Assembly: GCF_052216985.1 (NCBI RefSeq)
Contig: NZ_JBQOUY010000043.1
Location: 1-10,733, forward strand
DNA: 10,733 nucleotides
Direction of reading: 5' to 3'
DNA from: Acidaminococcus fermentans_A
Lineage (GTDB): Bacteria > Bacillota > Negativicutes > Acidaminococcales > Acidaminococcaceae
Below the pieces are notes generated by a model. That model was not told where the DNA came from. It worked only from the letters and a program-made list of their open reading frames with translations, and made no database searches. The position numbers and the translations under genes are program-made. Numbering within the stretch: the stretch's first letter is position 1; each line of letters begins with the position of its first letter. This document shows, one piece after another, positions 1-7,426 of this stretch.

Positions 1-87
1 TTACATTGTTGTATCCAATTTTAGGGAATTCGAGATGTTTTTTTCGATTTTCCATTGAAGACTTTAAAACTGAAGAAAAAAGAAAGC

Positions 88-120
88 TGTTGCATGTGTG
101 AAAACCTCACACATGCAACA
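88..120. terminator. Strong hairpin, probably a bidirectional terminator
   Basis: Arms 88-101 and 107-120 are perfect reverse complements (14 bp) around a 5-nt loop (102-106). On the - strand the stem is followed at once by a T-rich run (complement of 71-85, with six consecutive A at 76-81 on the + strand). On the + strand it is followed by five C and then the T-rich tract 126-133. It probably ends transcription of a gene left of the window and insulates the promoter just downstream. Which strand it mainly serves cannot be decided because the left neighbour is not visible. Its arm shares CTGTTGCAT with the terminator after aspS. Confidence 0.72.
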
Positions 121-125
121 CCCCC

Positions 126-154
126 TTCTTTTTCTCTCCAAAATGCGATATAAT
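126..154 (+). promoter_or_regulatory. Promoter of the lapA-like/recJ/rel run
   Basis: A perfect -10 hexamer TATAAT lies at 149-154. With a 17-nt spacer, the -35 position is 126-131 (TTCTTT), a poor match to TTGACA, and no TGn extension is present. The predicted transcription start is near 161, giving a leader of about 50 nt before the ATG at 214. The site sits directly after the hairpin 88-120, as expected of the first promoter of a transcription unit. The weak -35 suggests either modest strength or help from an activator; this is inference. Confidence 0.6.
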
Positions 155-213
155 AATACATCACGCTATTGCTGAATCGATAGACACTGGACCGACAGAA
201 AGGATGTGCTCAT

Positions 214-603
214 ATGCTGTATGTGATCCTCATGGGAATCATTGCTTTTTTTGTCGCTGTTTTTGCTCTCCAGAACGCTATGGCTGTAGAAGTCAGTTTC
301 CTTTTCTGGCATTTTTCTATGAGCCTGGCCTTGATCATCCTGAGCTGTCTTTTGGCGGGTTTCTTCCTGGCCAGCTTGTGGACTTTGAAAGTGAAGGCGG
401 GCCATTATATGAAGGACCGCAGACTGAAGGAACAGCTGCGGCAGCTGGAAGATAAGAAAGCAGACTGGGAAGCACGGCAGGAAAGACAGGCTCGGCGCCC
501 TGTGCCTCACATGGATCTGCCTCGGACGGAACGCAAGGGGAAAACCTACGACCCGGCCCAGGACCAGGATCCCATCATCAAGCCGTTCCGGCCGAAGGAG
601 TAA
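214..603 (+). CDS. LapA-family (DUF1049) small membrane protein
   Basis: This 129-residue protein has two predicted membrane segments, about residues 2-20 and 37-58. Between them is the LapA-type signature F17-ALQN with V25-x-V and FLFW, which in the family follows the first helix. After the second helix comes a positively charged, helical and probably coiled-coil stretch (about 66-92, rich in K, E, Q and R), then a polar tail ending in PIIKPFRPKE. The N-out/C-in hairpin topology with a cytoplasmic tail is usual for the family. LapA in Gammaproteobacteria works with LapB in lipopolysaccharide assembly control; in this context the role is unknown and I do not transfer it. The start at 214 is supported by AAAGGA at 199-204, 9 nt upstream. 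It ends 14 nt before recJ and probably opens the same transcript. Confidence 0.8.
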   Translation: MLYVILMGIIAFFVAVFALQNAMAVEVSFLFWHFSMSLALIILSCLLAGFFLASLWTLKVKAGHYMKDRRLKEQLRQLEDKKADWEARQERQARRPVPHMDLPRTERKGKTYDPAQDQDPIIKPFRPKE

Positions 604-617
604 AGAGCAGGAGACCT

Positions 618-2966
618 ATGATCTATTCGAAAATCAAGCATCTGACGGGAGCGGAAACGGAACAGATCCAGGCCCTCAGCCAGGAAATGGGGATCTCTCC
701 CCTCTTGGCAGGGGTCTTGATGCGCAGGGATCTGACGGACCCGGAGCAGATCCGGGAATTTCTGGAAGGGAAATCCCAGCCCTATTATGATCCTTTCCGA
801 TTGAAAGATATGGACCGGGCCGTGGACCGGATCCTCCAGGCACTGCAGCAGGGCGAAGCGATGACCATCTACGGGGATTATGACGTGGATGGGACATCGG
901 CCAGCTCCCTGCTGTATTTGTTTTTACAGGCAAGGGGAGCCAAGGTACAGGTCTACGTACCTCGCCGGGATACGGAAGGGTACGGCCTCAATGGACCGGC
1001 TCTGGAACGGATCGCCGCCTCTGGCACCCGGTTGCTGATCACCGTGGATACGGGCATCAGCGGGGCCAAGGAAGTAGCAGAAGCACCCAAGACTATGGAT
1101 ATCATCATCACGGACCACCACCTGGCTCCCCGGCAGCTGCCGGCGGCCCTGGCCGTAGTGAATCCCAACCAGCCTGGGGATGGCTATCCTTTCAAAGGGA
1201 TCGCAGGAGTCGGTGTAGCGTTCAAGTTGTGCCAGGCCCTGGAACAGAAACTCACTGGGAATCCGGATCTCTATTGGGATGAACTGATCGAATTGGTGGC
1301 CCTGGGCACGGTGGCAGACATGGTCCCCCTCCGGGATGAGAACCGGGAAATCGTTCGGAAAGGCCTGGCCAAGATGTCCAGCAGTTCCCTCTGCGGCCTC
1401 CGCGCCCTACTCCAGGTGACGGTGGCACCCGGCAGCACCATCAACAGCGGCACCATCGGCTTCGGCTTGGGGCCCCGGATCAATGCGGCCGGCCGTCTGG
1501 ATGATGCGATGACGGCCGTGCATCTCCTGACCGCCCAGGATCCGGAGAAAGCCAGGGAACTGGCGGCAGAACTGAATTCGGCCAATCAGGAACGGCAGGC
1601 GCTGAGCCAGAAAATCTTTGAAGAGGCAGAACATCAGCTGGCACGGCTGGGGAGCCCGGAATGGGGCATCGTCCTGGGAGAGGAAGGGTGGCACCCGGGG
1701 GTCATCGGCATCGTAGCTTCCCGGATGACGGAAAAGTACCATCTGCCTTCGGTCCTCCTTTCCATCAGCGGGGATACGGCCAAAGGGTCCTGCCGGAGCA
1801 TCCCGCCCCTGGACTTGTACCAGGCCCTGGACCGGTGCCGGGAGCATCTGGTCCAGTTCGGGGGCCATGCCCAGGCGGCCGGCCTTACCATGAAGACCTC
1901 GGAAATCCCTGCTTTCCGGGAAGCTTTTGCCCGGACGGTAGCGGAGATGCTGGATCACAAACCCTATGAACCGGCGGCTGTGCCAGATTATTTTGTGCCG
2001 GAAGGACGGGAAGTCACTGTGGAAGCCGTCCAGGAACTGGCCAAACTGGAACCTTTCGGGGTAGGCAATCCGGCGCCGGTACTGGGGTTTGCCAAAGCCC
2101 GGATCCAGGAAGTCTCCCTCCTGGGCCGGGATCAGAACCATTTGAAGTTTCTCCTGGAACAGGGAGGGTTCCAGTACAAGGGACTCCTGTGGCAGGAAGG
2201 TCCCCGGTTCCATTCCTTTTATCCAGGGGAAGTGGCTGCTGTCGCCTTTTCTCCCCGGCTGAACACCTTCCGAGGGGTTACGGCGGTGGATCTGGAAGTA
2301 TCGGCGGTAGAAGCTCCATACACCATTATTGACTGGCGGCACGAGAACCGGAATAAAGAGACAGAGTTAAATAGTATTTTACAAAAAGATAAAAAGACGG
2401 TAGTATATGGGGAGGATAGTGTTGCCCTGCAGCAAAAATTCCCGGGCATCCATAGCGCCGTTTATGGAGAACCTCTGCCGGAGGGTGTCCATACTGTGGT
2501 GTTTTATGATGGCGGGGCAGAAAAGATCCTGGCACCGGGAAGATTCCCTCTGACCAAGGATTGGCAGGGACGGCTGTATCTCCTGTACGGCCGGGAGGAT
2601 CTGCTGGCCCGGAGAGATGCTCTCCGCCGGCAGTATCCCGATTTGGCCGGGATGCGGTTCTGCTATGCGGCCATCCGGAGTCGTCTCCAGCAGCAGGGAG
2701 CCTGCCAAGAAGCCCAGCTGCTCCGGCTGACCACCCGGGAAGGGTATCGGATCAGCCAGGCTGTCCTCGCTATCTTTTATGAATTGCACCTGTTCACCAG
2801 GGAATCCGGGTTGGTTTCCCTGGGCGATACAGGCCACAAGAATATGCAGGATTCCAAAGGGTTCCAGGCCCTCCAGGCGGCCTATGATGCCCATTTCCAG
2901 GAACTGAACCGCAGCTGGAAGCTGCAGCCGGCAGAAATCGCCGCTCTTTGGATGACAGGAAGGTGA
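618..2966 (+). CDS. recJ: Single-stranded-DNA-specific 5'-3' exonuclease RecJ
   Basis: RecJ degrades single-stranded DNA 5' to 3' in RecFOR recombination, mismatch repair and base excision repair. The 782-residue product has the full DHH phosphoesterase core: DYDVDG (87-92), D144 in VDTGIS, TDHH (165-168) and D234 in VADMVP, which supply the metal ligands. The DHHA1 part follows, with NAAGRLDDA (289-297), GWHPGVIGIVASR (357-369) and GGHAQAAG (415-422). The OB-fold segment starts near LEPFGVGNP (477-485). A C-terminal RecJ_C-like domain runs from about 570 to 782, giving the long form seen in Firmicutes. AGGAG at 609-613 lies only 4 nt before the ATG, a short but workable spacing. It lies 14 nt after the lapA-like gene and 4 nt before rel. 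Oddity: codons around 578-598 are AT-rich and unlike the rest of the gene. The apt gene often found between recJ and rel in Firmicutes is absent. Confidence 0.96.
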   Translation: MIYSKIKHLTGAETEQIQALSQEMGISPLLAGVLMRRDLTDPEQIREFLEGKSQPYYDPFRLKDMDRAVDRILQALQQGEAMTIYGDYDVDGTSASSLLYLFLQARGAKVQVYVPRRDTEGYGLNGPALERIAASGTRLLITVDTGISGAKEVAEAPKTMDIIITDHHLAPRQLPAALAVVNPNQPGDGYPFKGIAGVGVAFKLCQALEQKLTGNPDLYWDELIELVALGTVADMVPLRDENREIVRKGLAKMSSSSLCGLRALLQVTVAPGSTINSGTIGFGLGPRINAAGRLDDAMTAVHLLTAQDPEKARELAAELNSANQERQALSQKIFEEAEHQLARLGSPEWGIVLGEEGWHPGVIGIVASRMTEKYHLPSVLLSISGDTAKGSCRSIPPLDLYQALDRCREHLVQFGGHAQAAGLTMKTSEIPAFREAFARTVAEMLDHKPYEPAAVPDYFVPEGREVTVEAVQELAKLEPFGVGNPAPVLGFAKARIQEVSLLGRDQNHLKFLLEQGGFQYKGLLWQEGPRFHSFYPGEVAAVAFSPRLNTFRGVTAVDLEVSAVEAPYTIIDWRHENRNKETELNSILQKDKKTVVYGEDSVALQQKFPGIHSAVYGEPLPEGVHTVVFYDGGAEKILAPGRFPLTKDWQGRLYLLYGREDLLARRDALRRQYPDLAGMRFCYAAIRSRLQQQGACQEAQLLRLTTREGYRISQAVLAIFYELHLFTRESGLVSLGDTGHKNMQDSKGFQALQAAYDAHFQELNRSWKLQPAEIAALWMTGR

Positions 2967-2970
2967 GACA

Positions 2971-5193
2971 ATGGAACAGCTCGATGACAAGCCGATCAGT
3001 GCGGAAGAATTCTATGCCCGCATCGGCAAATATTTGACCCCGCGGCAGGTGGAATTCGTCCGGGAAGCGTACAACTTCGCGGCAGAGGCCCATGCCAAGC
3101 AGAAACGGGCTTCCGGGGAACCCTATATCATCCATCCGCTGGGGGTGGCCACCATCCTGGCCCAGCTCCAGATGGATGACGTGACGCTGGCCGCTGCCTT
3201 CCTGCATGATGTGGTAGAAGATACGGATGTGACCTTGGACCAGATGGAGGATATCTTCGGCCGGGAAGTGGCCATGCTGGTGGACGGGGTCACCAAGCTG
3301 GGCAAGATCGAATATATCTCCCGGGAAGAACAGCAGGTGGAGAACTACCGGAAAATGTTCCTGGCCATGGCCAAGGATATCCGGGTGGTACTGATCAAAC
3401 TGGCGGACCGGCTGCACAACATGCGGACCATGAAATACATGCCGGTGAACAAGCAGAAACGGATCTCTTCGGAGACCCTGGAGATCTATGCCCCTCTGGC
3501 CCACCGGCTGGGGATCTATGCCATCAAATGGGAACTGGAAGATCTGGCCTTCCGCTATATGGAACCCCAGCATTACTACGAACTGGTAGAACAGGTGAAG
3601 AGCAAGCGGCACGAGCGGGAAGCCATGGTCCAGGAGGCCATGGACGAACTGCGGAAACTGTGCGAGGAAGCCGGTATCAATTGCCAGATCCAGGGCCGCC
3701 CCAAGAGCTTCTACAGCATCTACAAGAAGATGCAGCGGGACCACAAGACCATCAACGAGATCTACGATCTTTTGGCCGTCCGGGTGCTGGTGGATACGGT
3801 GAAGGACTGCTATGGGGTCCTGGGGATCGTCCATGGGAAGTGGAAACCCATCCCGGGCCGGTTCAAGGACTATATCGCCGTGCCCAAATCCAATGGCTAC
3901 CAGTCCCTGCATACGACGGTGGTGGCTTCCAGCGGACAGCCCCTGGAAATCCAGATCCGGACTTTCGAGATGCACAAGGTCTCTGAATACGGGGTGGCAG
4001 CTCACTGGCGGTATAAGGAAAGCGGCGGCTCCAAGATGCCCAGCTCTTCCGACAAGAGTGTGGATGCCAAGATGGCCTGGCTCCGGCAGCTGCTGGAATG
4101 GCATAAGGATATGCGGGATCCCCATGAATTCGTGGATACGGTGAAGATGGATGTGTTCTCTGACGAGGTGTTCGTCTTCACTCCCCAGGGAGATGTACTG
4201 GATCTGCCGGAAGGCTCCGTACCCATCGATTTTGCCTACCGGGTCCACACCGGGGTGGGCAACAGCTGCGTGGGGGCCAAGGTGAACGGGAAGATCGTGC
4301 CCTTGGATTACCACCTGAAGAATGGGGACATCGTAGAGATCATCACGTCCAAGCAGTCTCCGGGACCCAGCCGGGATTGGATCAATATCGTAGGATCCAG
4401 CCAGACCAAGAACAAGATCAAACAGTTCTTCAAGAAGGAACGGCGGGAAGAGAACATCGTCAATGGACGGGAAATGCTGGAACGGGAGTGCCGGCGCCTG
4501 GGGTACGATGTGAACACCATGCTCAGCTCCGACAACTTGAAGGAAGTGGCGGTCCGGTGCCATATGGACGGTAGCGTGGAGAACCTGCTGGCCGCTCTCG
4601 GATACGGCGGGCTGATGGTGAACGGGGTCATGGTGAAGCTGGTGGACCTGTACAAGAAGGCCCAGCGCCAGAACACCACCAAGAACCTGTCCCAGCTCCT
4701 CAGCGAACTGAAGCCTAAGACCGTGAAGACCCACAAGGGCAGCCACGGTATCCTGGTGAAGGGAGAGGACGACATCATGGTCAAGCTGGCCAAATGCTGC
4801 AATCCTATCCCTGGAGACCCTATCGTAGGGTACATCACCCGGGGCCACGGCGTTTCCGTCCACCGGGCAGACTGTCCCAATGTGCTGGCCAATACGGAAG
4901 ATCCCAACCGGATGATCGACGTCTCCTGGAATGTGGATACGGATGCTGCCTATAAGGTGGTGCTCCGTCTGACGGCGGTGGATCAGCCCGGGGTCATGGC
5001 CAATATCATGACCGTGGCCAGCGAAACCAAAGTGAACATCAATTCCATCAATGCCCATACCAACCCCAATAAGACAGCCTATGTGGACATGGGGCTGGAT
5101 ATCAGCAGCCTGGACCAGCTGAACTATATCATCGGCCGGCTGCGCCGGATCAAGGGCGTCTATAAAGTGGACCGGAAAGTGTCCGGAACGTGA
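2971..5193 (+). CDS. relA: Bifunctional (p)ppGpp synthetase/hydrolase Rel (RelA/SpoT family)
   Basis: Rel makes (p)ppGpp from ATP and GTP/GDP on ribosomes with uncharged tRNA, and also hydrolyses it. All domains of a long RSH enzyme are present in 740 residues. The HD hydrolase has H55, H79-D80, E83-D84 and D146, so it looks active. The synthetase has D266, RFKD (297-300), GYQSLH (309-314) and E326 in LEIQIRT; the RxKD form of the loop is that of bifunctional enzymes rather than the ExDD form of RelA-only synthetases. A TGS domain spans about 397-458. A zinc-finger-type segment has C609, C610, H631 and C635. An ACT domain fills about 662-740. AGGAAGG (2957-2963) precedes the ATG by 7 nt and overlaps the end of recJ, suggesting translational coupling. 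The gene contains no TTA, CTA or TCA codons. The name rel would be equally correct. Confidence 0.97.
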   Translation: MEQLDDKPISAEEFYARIGKYLTPRQVEFVREAYNFAAEAHAKQKRASGEPYIIHPLGVATILAQLQMDDVTLAAAFLHDVVEDTDVTLDQMEDIFGREVAMLVDGVTKLGKIEYISREEQQVENYRKMFLAMAKDIRVVLIKLADRLHNMRTMKYMPVNKQKRISSETLEIYAPLAHRLGIYAIKWELEDLAFRYMEPQHYYELVEQVKSKRHEREAMVQEAMDELRKLCEEAGINCQIQGRPKSFYSIYKKMQRDHKTINEIYDLLAVRVLVDTVKDCYGVLGIVHGKWKPIPGRFKDYIAVPKSNGYQSLHTTVVASSGQPLEIQIRTFEMHKVSEYGVAAHWRYKESGGSKMPSSSDKSVDAKMAWLRQLLEWHKDMRDPHEFVDTVKMDVFSDEVFVFTPQGDVLDLPEGSVPIDFAYRVHTGVGNSCVGAKVNGKIVPLDYHLKNGDIVEIITSKQSPGPSRDWINIVGSSQTKNKIKQFFKKERREENIVNGREMLERECRRLGYDVNTMLSSDNLKEVAVRCHMDGSVENLLAALGYGGLMVNGVMVKLVDLYKKAQRQNTTKNLSQLLSELKPKTVKTHKGSHGILVKGEDDIMVKLAKCCNPIPGDPIVGYITRGHGVSVHRADCPNVLANTEDPNRMIDVSWNVDTDAAYKVVLRLTAVDQPGVMANIMTVASETKVNINSINAHTNPNKTAYVDMGLDISSLDQLNYIIGRLRRIKGVYKVDRKVSGT

Positions 5194-5200
5194 GGCAGTC

Positions 5201-5650
5201 ATGAGAGCAGTGGTACAGCGGGTCAAAGAGGCCTCCGTTACCGTGGAAAGCCGCAAGGTGGGCTCCATCGGAAAGGGGCTGCTGGTCCTTCTGGGCGTGG
5301 CCCGGGGAGATACAGAAAAGGACGGAGCCTACCTGGCGGAGAAATTGGCCGGGCTCCGGATCTTTGAAGACGAAGAAGAAAAGATGAATCAGTCGGTGGC
5401 CCAGGTGGGAGGCAGCATCCTCTTGGTGTCCCAGTTCACCCTGTACGGGGATGTGCGCCATGGCAGGAGACCTTCCTTCACCCAGGCAGCGCCTCCGGAA
5501 GAAGCCAACCGGCTGTATGAGGACTTGTGCCGGAAGCTCCGGGACAAGGGGCTGACCGTAGAGACCGGGCAGTTCCAGGCCCATATGGAAGTGGCCCTGG
5601 TGAACGATGGGCCGGTCACCATCCTGCTGGACAGCGGGAAGATGTTTTAG
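5201..5650 (+). CDS. dtd: D-aminoacyl-tRNA deacylase
   Basis: Dtd hydrolyses D-amino acids (and Gly from mischarged tRNA-Ala) off tRNA in the cytoplasm, keeping D-residues out of proteins. The 149-residue product has the normal length and N-terminus (MRAVVQRVKEASVTV), the SQFTL motif (77-81) followed by YGD, and the NDGPVT motif (135-140) with the Gly-cisPro pair G137-P138 that enforces chiral selectivity. RRPSF (89-93) is also typical. The homodimer active site is therefore complete. The gene starts 7 nt after the rel stop, with GTGAGG (5190-5195) overlapping that stop as ribosome binding site. Its place between rel and the hydrolase gene is a standard Firmicutes order, so co-transcription is likely. 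Confidence 0.96.
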   Translation: MRAVVQRVKEASVTVESRKVGSIGKGLLVLLGVARGDTEKDGAYLAEKLAGLRIFEDEEEKMNQSVAQVGGSILLVSQFTLYGDVRHGRRPSFTQAAPPEEANRLYEDLCRKLRDKGLTVETGQFQAHMEVALVNDGPVTILLDSGKMF

Positions 5651-5666
5651 GAGGGAAAAGGAAACT

Positions 5667-6290
5667 ATGAAGATCTATCGGGTGGTCGTGGGACCGATCC
5701 AGGAAAATTGTTACATCATCAAGAACGAAGCCAATAACGAAGGCATCATCGTGGATCCGGGAGATGAAGCCGACCGGATCATGGATGCGGTGAAGAAGGC
5801 CGGTATCGAAAAAGTGCCCGCCATCTTCCTCACCCATGGTCACGGGGACCATATCTCCGCCCTGGATGAAGTCAAGGCGGCCACCGGCGCCAAAGTCTAT
5901 ATGAGCCGGGAAGATGCGCCCATGCTCCGGGTGTGGAACAGCAGCCTGTCCTATTCCACCAACCGGGACAAAAAATTCGATCCCCCCGATGCATACTTCA
6001 CCGATGGGGAAAAGCTCACAGCAGCAGGCCTGGATTTCACCATCGCTGCTACCCCGGGCCATACCCGGGGCGGCGTCTGCATCATCGGAGATGGAGTGGT
6101 GTTCTGCGGGGACACAGTGTTCCTGGAAAGCATCGGCCGGACGGATCTGCCGGGAGGTTCCTATGACGCCATCCTGGATTCCATCAAGACCAAGCTGCTG
6201 GTGCTGCCCGATGACTACAAGCTGCTGCCCGGCCATGGACCGGCCACCACAGTGGGCTGGGAACGGCGCAGGAATCCGTTCCTCCAGTAA
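5667..6290 (+). CDS. MBL-fold metallo-hydrolase, YcbL / glyoxalase II-like
   Basis: This 207-residue protein is a compact metallo-beta-lactamase-fold hydrolase. The complete dinuclear metal site is visible: THGHGDH with H57, H59, D61 and H62, then H132 in PGHTRGG, D149 in FCGDT and H190 in LLPGHGP. The end (PATT..E..NPFLQ) is typical of the short YcbL-type group, which lacks the C-terminal glutathione-binding domain of true glyoxalase II. A hydroxyacyl-thioester substrate is plausible but cannot be read from the sequence, so I give no gene symbol. The frame is open from 5607, inside dtd, but the ATG at 5667 begins the usual MKIYRVVVGPIQENCY start of the family. AGGAGG at 5649-5654 (12 nt upstream) and AAGGA at 5658-5662 (4 nt) support it. 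It lies 16 nt after dtd. Confidence 0.9.
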   Translation: MKIYRVVVGPIQENCYIIKNEANNEGIIVDPGDEADRIMDAVKKAGIEKVPAIFLTHGHGDHISALDEVKAATGAKVYMSREDAPMLRVWNSSLSYSTNRDKKFDPPDAYFTDGEKLTAAGLDFTIAATPGHTRGGVCIIGDGVVFCGDTVFLESIGRTDLPGGSYDAILDSIKTKLLVLPDDYKLLPGHGPATTVGWERRRNPFLQ

Positions 6291-6302
6291 GGTCGTGAGT
6301 GC

Positions 6303-7373
6303 ATGATGGATGTGCAACAAAAGCCCCGGGGACTGGTGGCCAAACTGCTGGCGGGCCTGGCTGGGTTCGGAGTGTTCTACCTCCTGGGCCACTGGTTCCT
6401 GCCGGTGTTCCTGGCGGTGGGGATGAGCTTCCTGCTGTATCCTATCGTGGACCGGCTGGAACGACTGAAGATCAAAGGAAGGGCCTTTCCCAATACCCTG
6501 GCGGTGCTCATCGCCTTTTTCCTGTTCGGCCTGTTCCTGTATGCAGCAGCCAATGTATTGATCGTTCCCCTAGTGACCCAGGTGAACACCCTGCTGAAAG
6601 CCATGCCGGGGCTGGCGGCCAAAGCCAACGAAAGCATCAGCCTGTTCCTGGGCAGCGAGGCCCAGAAGCTGCCGCCCAATACCCGGGAGATGCTCCAGCA
6701 GGCGGCCAGCAGCCTGAGCAGCTATATCATGGGCCTTTTGAAAGATATGCTGGCTTCCACCGTCCAGGCGGCCAAGAGCCTAGTGAGTCTGGCCCTGGTC
6801 CCCTTCCTCAGCTTCTATTTCCTGAAGGACTGGCGGACCCTGAAAAAGATGGTGGTAGGGCTCTTTGCCTATGAAAAGCAGCCTCTGGCGGACCGGGTGC
6901 TGTCGGATATGGGGCGTATGCTCTGCGCCTATGTGGACAATATGTTCAAGCTTTGCTTCGTGGCTGCTGCCTGCCTCACAGCCGGGAACTCCATCCTGGG
7001 GGTCCAGTATACCCTGGTGCTGGGCTTTCTGGCCATGATCAGCGAAATGATTCCCCTGGTAGGATCGGTGGTAGGGACCCTGGCAGCCGTGTTCATCGCC
7101 CTGCTCCAAAAGCCCTCCCTGGCCCTGAAAGTCCTGGTGCTGTATCTGGTGTACTATCAGGTGGATGCCCAGGTGATCATGCCGAACCTGATGGGGCACA
7201 GCATCACCCTGCATCCGGTGCTGATCATCCTGGCGGTGATGATCGGGGGCCAAATCGGCGGGGTGGCCGGCCTGATCTTCGCAGTTCCGGTCCTGGCCAT
7301 CATCAAAGTTCTCTATGGGTACTTCTGGCATGCCGGAGAAGAAAGTCTTGAGTCAGTTGATAAAAAACAATAA
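6303..7373 (+). CDS. AI-2E family transporter (PerM/UPF0118 membrane protein)
   Basis: The 356-residue protein is strongly hydrophobic with the pattern of this family: helices at about 11-29, 31-48, 63-83, a soluble middle (about 95-150), a helix near 155-174 ending in PFLSFYFLKD (167-176), then helices at about 213-230, 235-268, 273-288 and 302-340. Family hallmarks are IPLVGSVVGTL (250-260), the MPNLMGHSITLHP segment (293-305) and GGVAGLIFAVPVLAIIKV (319-336). Some members export the autoinducer AI-2 or act as sodium/proton antiporters; the substrate here is unknown. It starts 12 nt after the hydrolase. ATG codons occur at 6303 and 6306, and GTGAG at 6295-6299 is better spaced for 6306, so the exact start is uncertain by one codon. 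The last codons overlap the hisS promoter and are less GC-rich than the rest. In many Firmicutes another gene, or none, stands between the hydrolase and hisS. Confidence 0.88.
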   Translation: MMDVQQKPRGLVAKLLAGLAGFGVFYLLGHWFLPVFLAVGMSFLLYPIVDRLERLKIKGRAFPNTLAVLIAFFLFGLFLYAAANVLIVPLVTQVNTLLKAMPGLAAKANESISLFLGSEAQKLPPNTREMLQQAASSLSSYIMGLLKDMLASTVQAAKSLVSLALVPFLSFYFLKDWRTLKKMVVGLFAYEKQPLADRVLSDMGRMLCAYVDNMFKLCFVAAACLTAGNSILGVQYTLVLGFLAMISEMIPLVGSVVGTLAAVFIALLQKPSLALKVLVLYLVYYQVDAQVIMPNLMGHSITLHPVLIILAVMIGGQIGGVAGLIFAVPVLAIIKVLYGYFWHAGEESLESVDKKQ

Positions 7374-7386
7374 ACTGTGTTAAAAT
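7357..7386 (+). promoter_or_regulatory. Promoter of hisS-aspS
   Basis: The -35 element TTGATA (7357-7362, 5 of 6 matches) lies inside the last codons of the AI-2E gene. The -10 element TAAAAT (7381-7386, 5 of 6) is preceded by TGT at 7378-7380, an extended -10, with an 18-nt spacer. Transcription would start near 7393 and leave a leader of about 34 nt. No terminator separates this from the upstream gene, so read-through from the upstream unit probably adds to expression. The leader is too short for a T-box. Confidence 0.66.
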
Positions 7387-7426
7387 TAATAAGTTCAAAC
7401 AAGTTCTGTGGACGGAGGGGATTTTT

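Noticed and set aside
1..85. Possible gene end at the left edge (TTA at 1-3 as a - strand stop)
   Set aside because: The - strand frame ending there is interrupted by another stop after 19 codons and has no usable start; I see no coding signal in 1-85.
204..455. An 83-codon + strand frame overlapping the lapA-like gene
   Set aside because: It lies out of frame over a gene with clear family motifs and a proper ribosome binding site; its product shows no pattern of its own.
1407..2990. Two - strand open frames (1407-2342 and 2379-2990) opposite recJ
   Set aside because: Both are in codon register with recJ and end at CTA (1407) and TTA (2379) sense codons; they mirror recJ codon use.
2794..5268. 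An 824-codon open frame on the - strand opposite rel
   Set aside because: It is in exact codon register with rel, so it is open only because rel has no TTA, CTA or TCA codons. Its product is a low-complexity mixture rich in H, G, D and L with no recognisable domain.
5607..5666. Upstream extension of the MBL hydrolase to an ATG at 5607
   Set aside because: The extra 20 residues overlap dtd, are unlike the family N-terminus, and the ATG at 5667 has its own Shine-Dalgarno sequences.
6299..6874. A 191-codon + strand frame overlapping the AI-2E gene
   Set aside because: Its product is Pro/Gly/Gln-rich without membrane segments, whereas the other frame gives a clear AI-2E protein over the full length.
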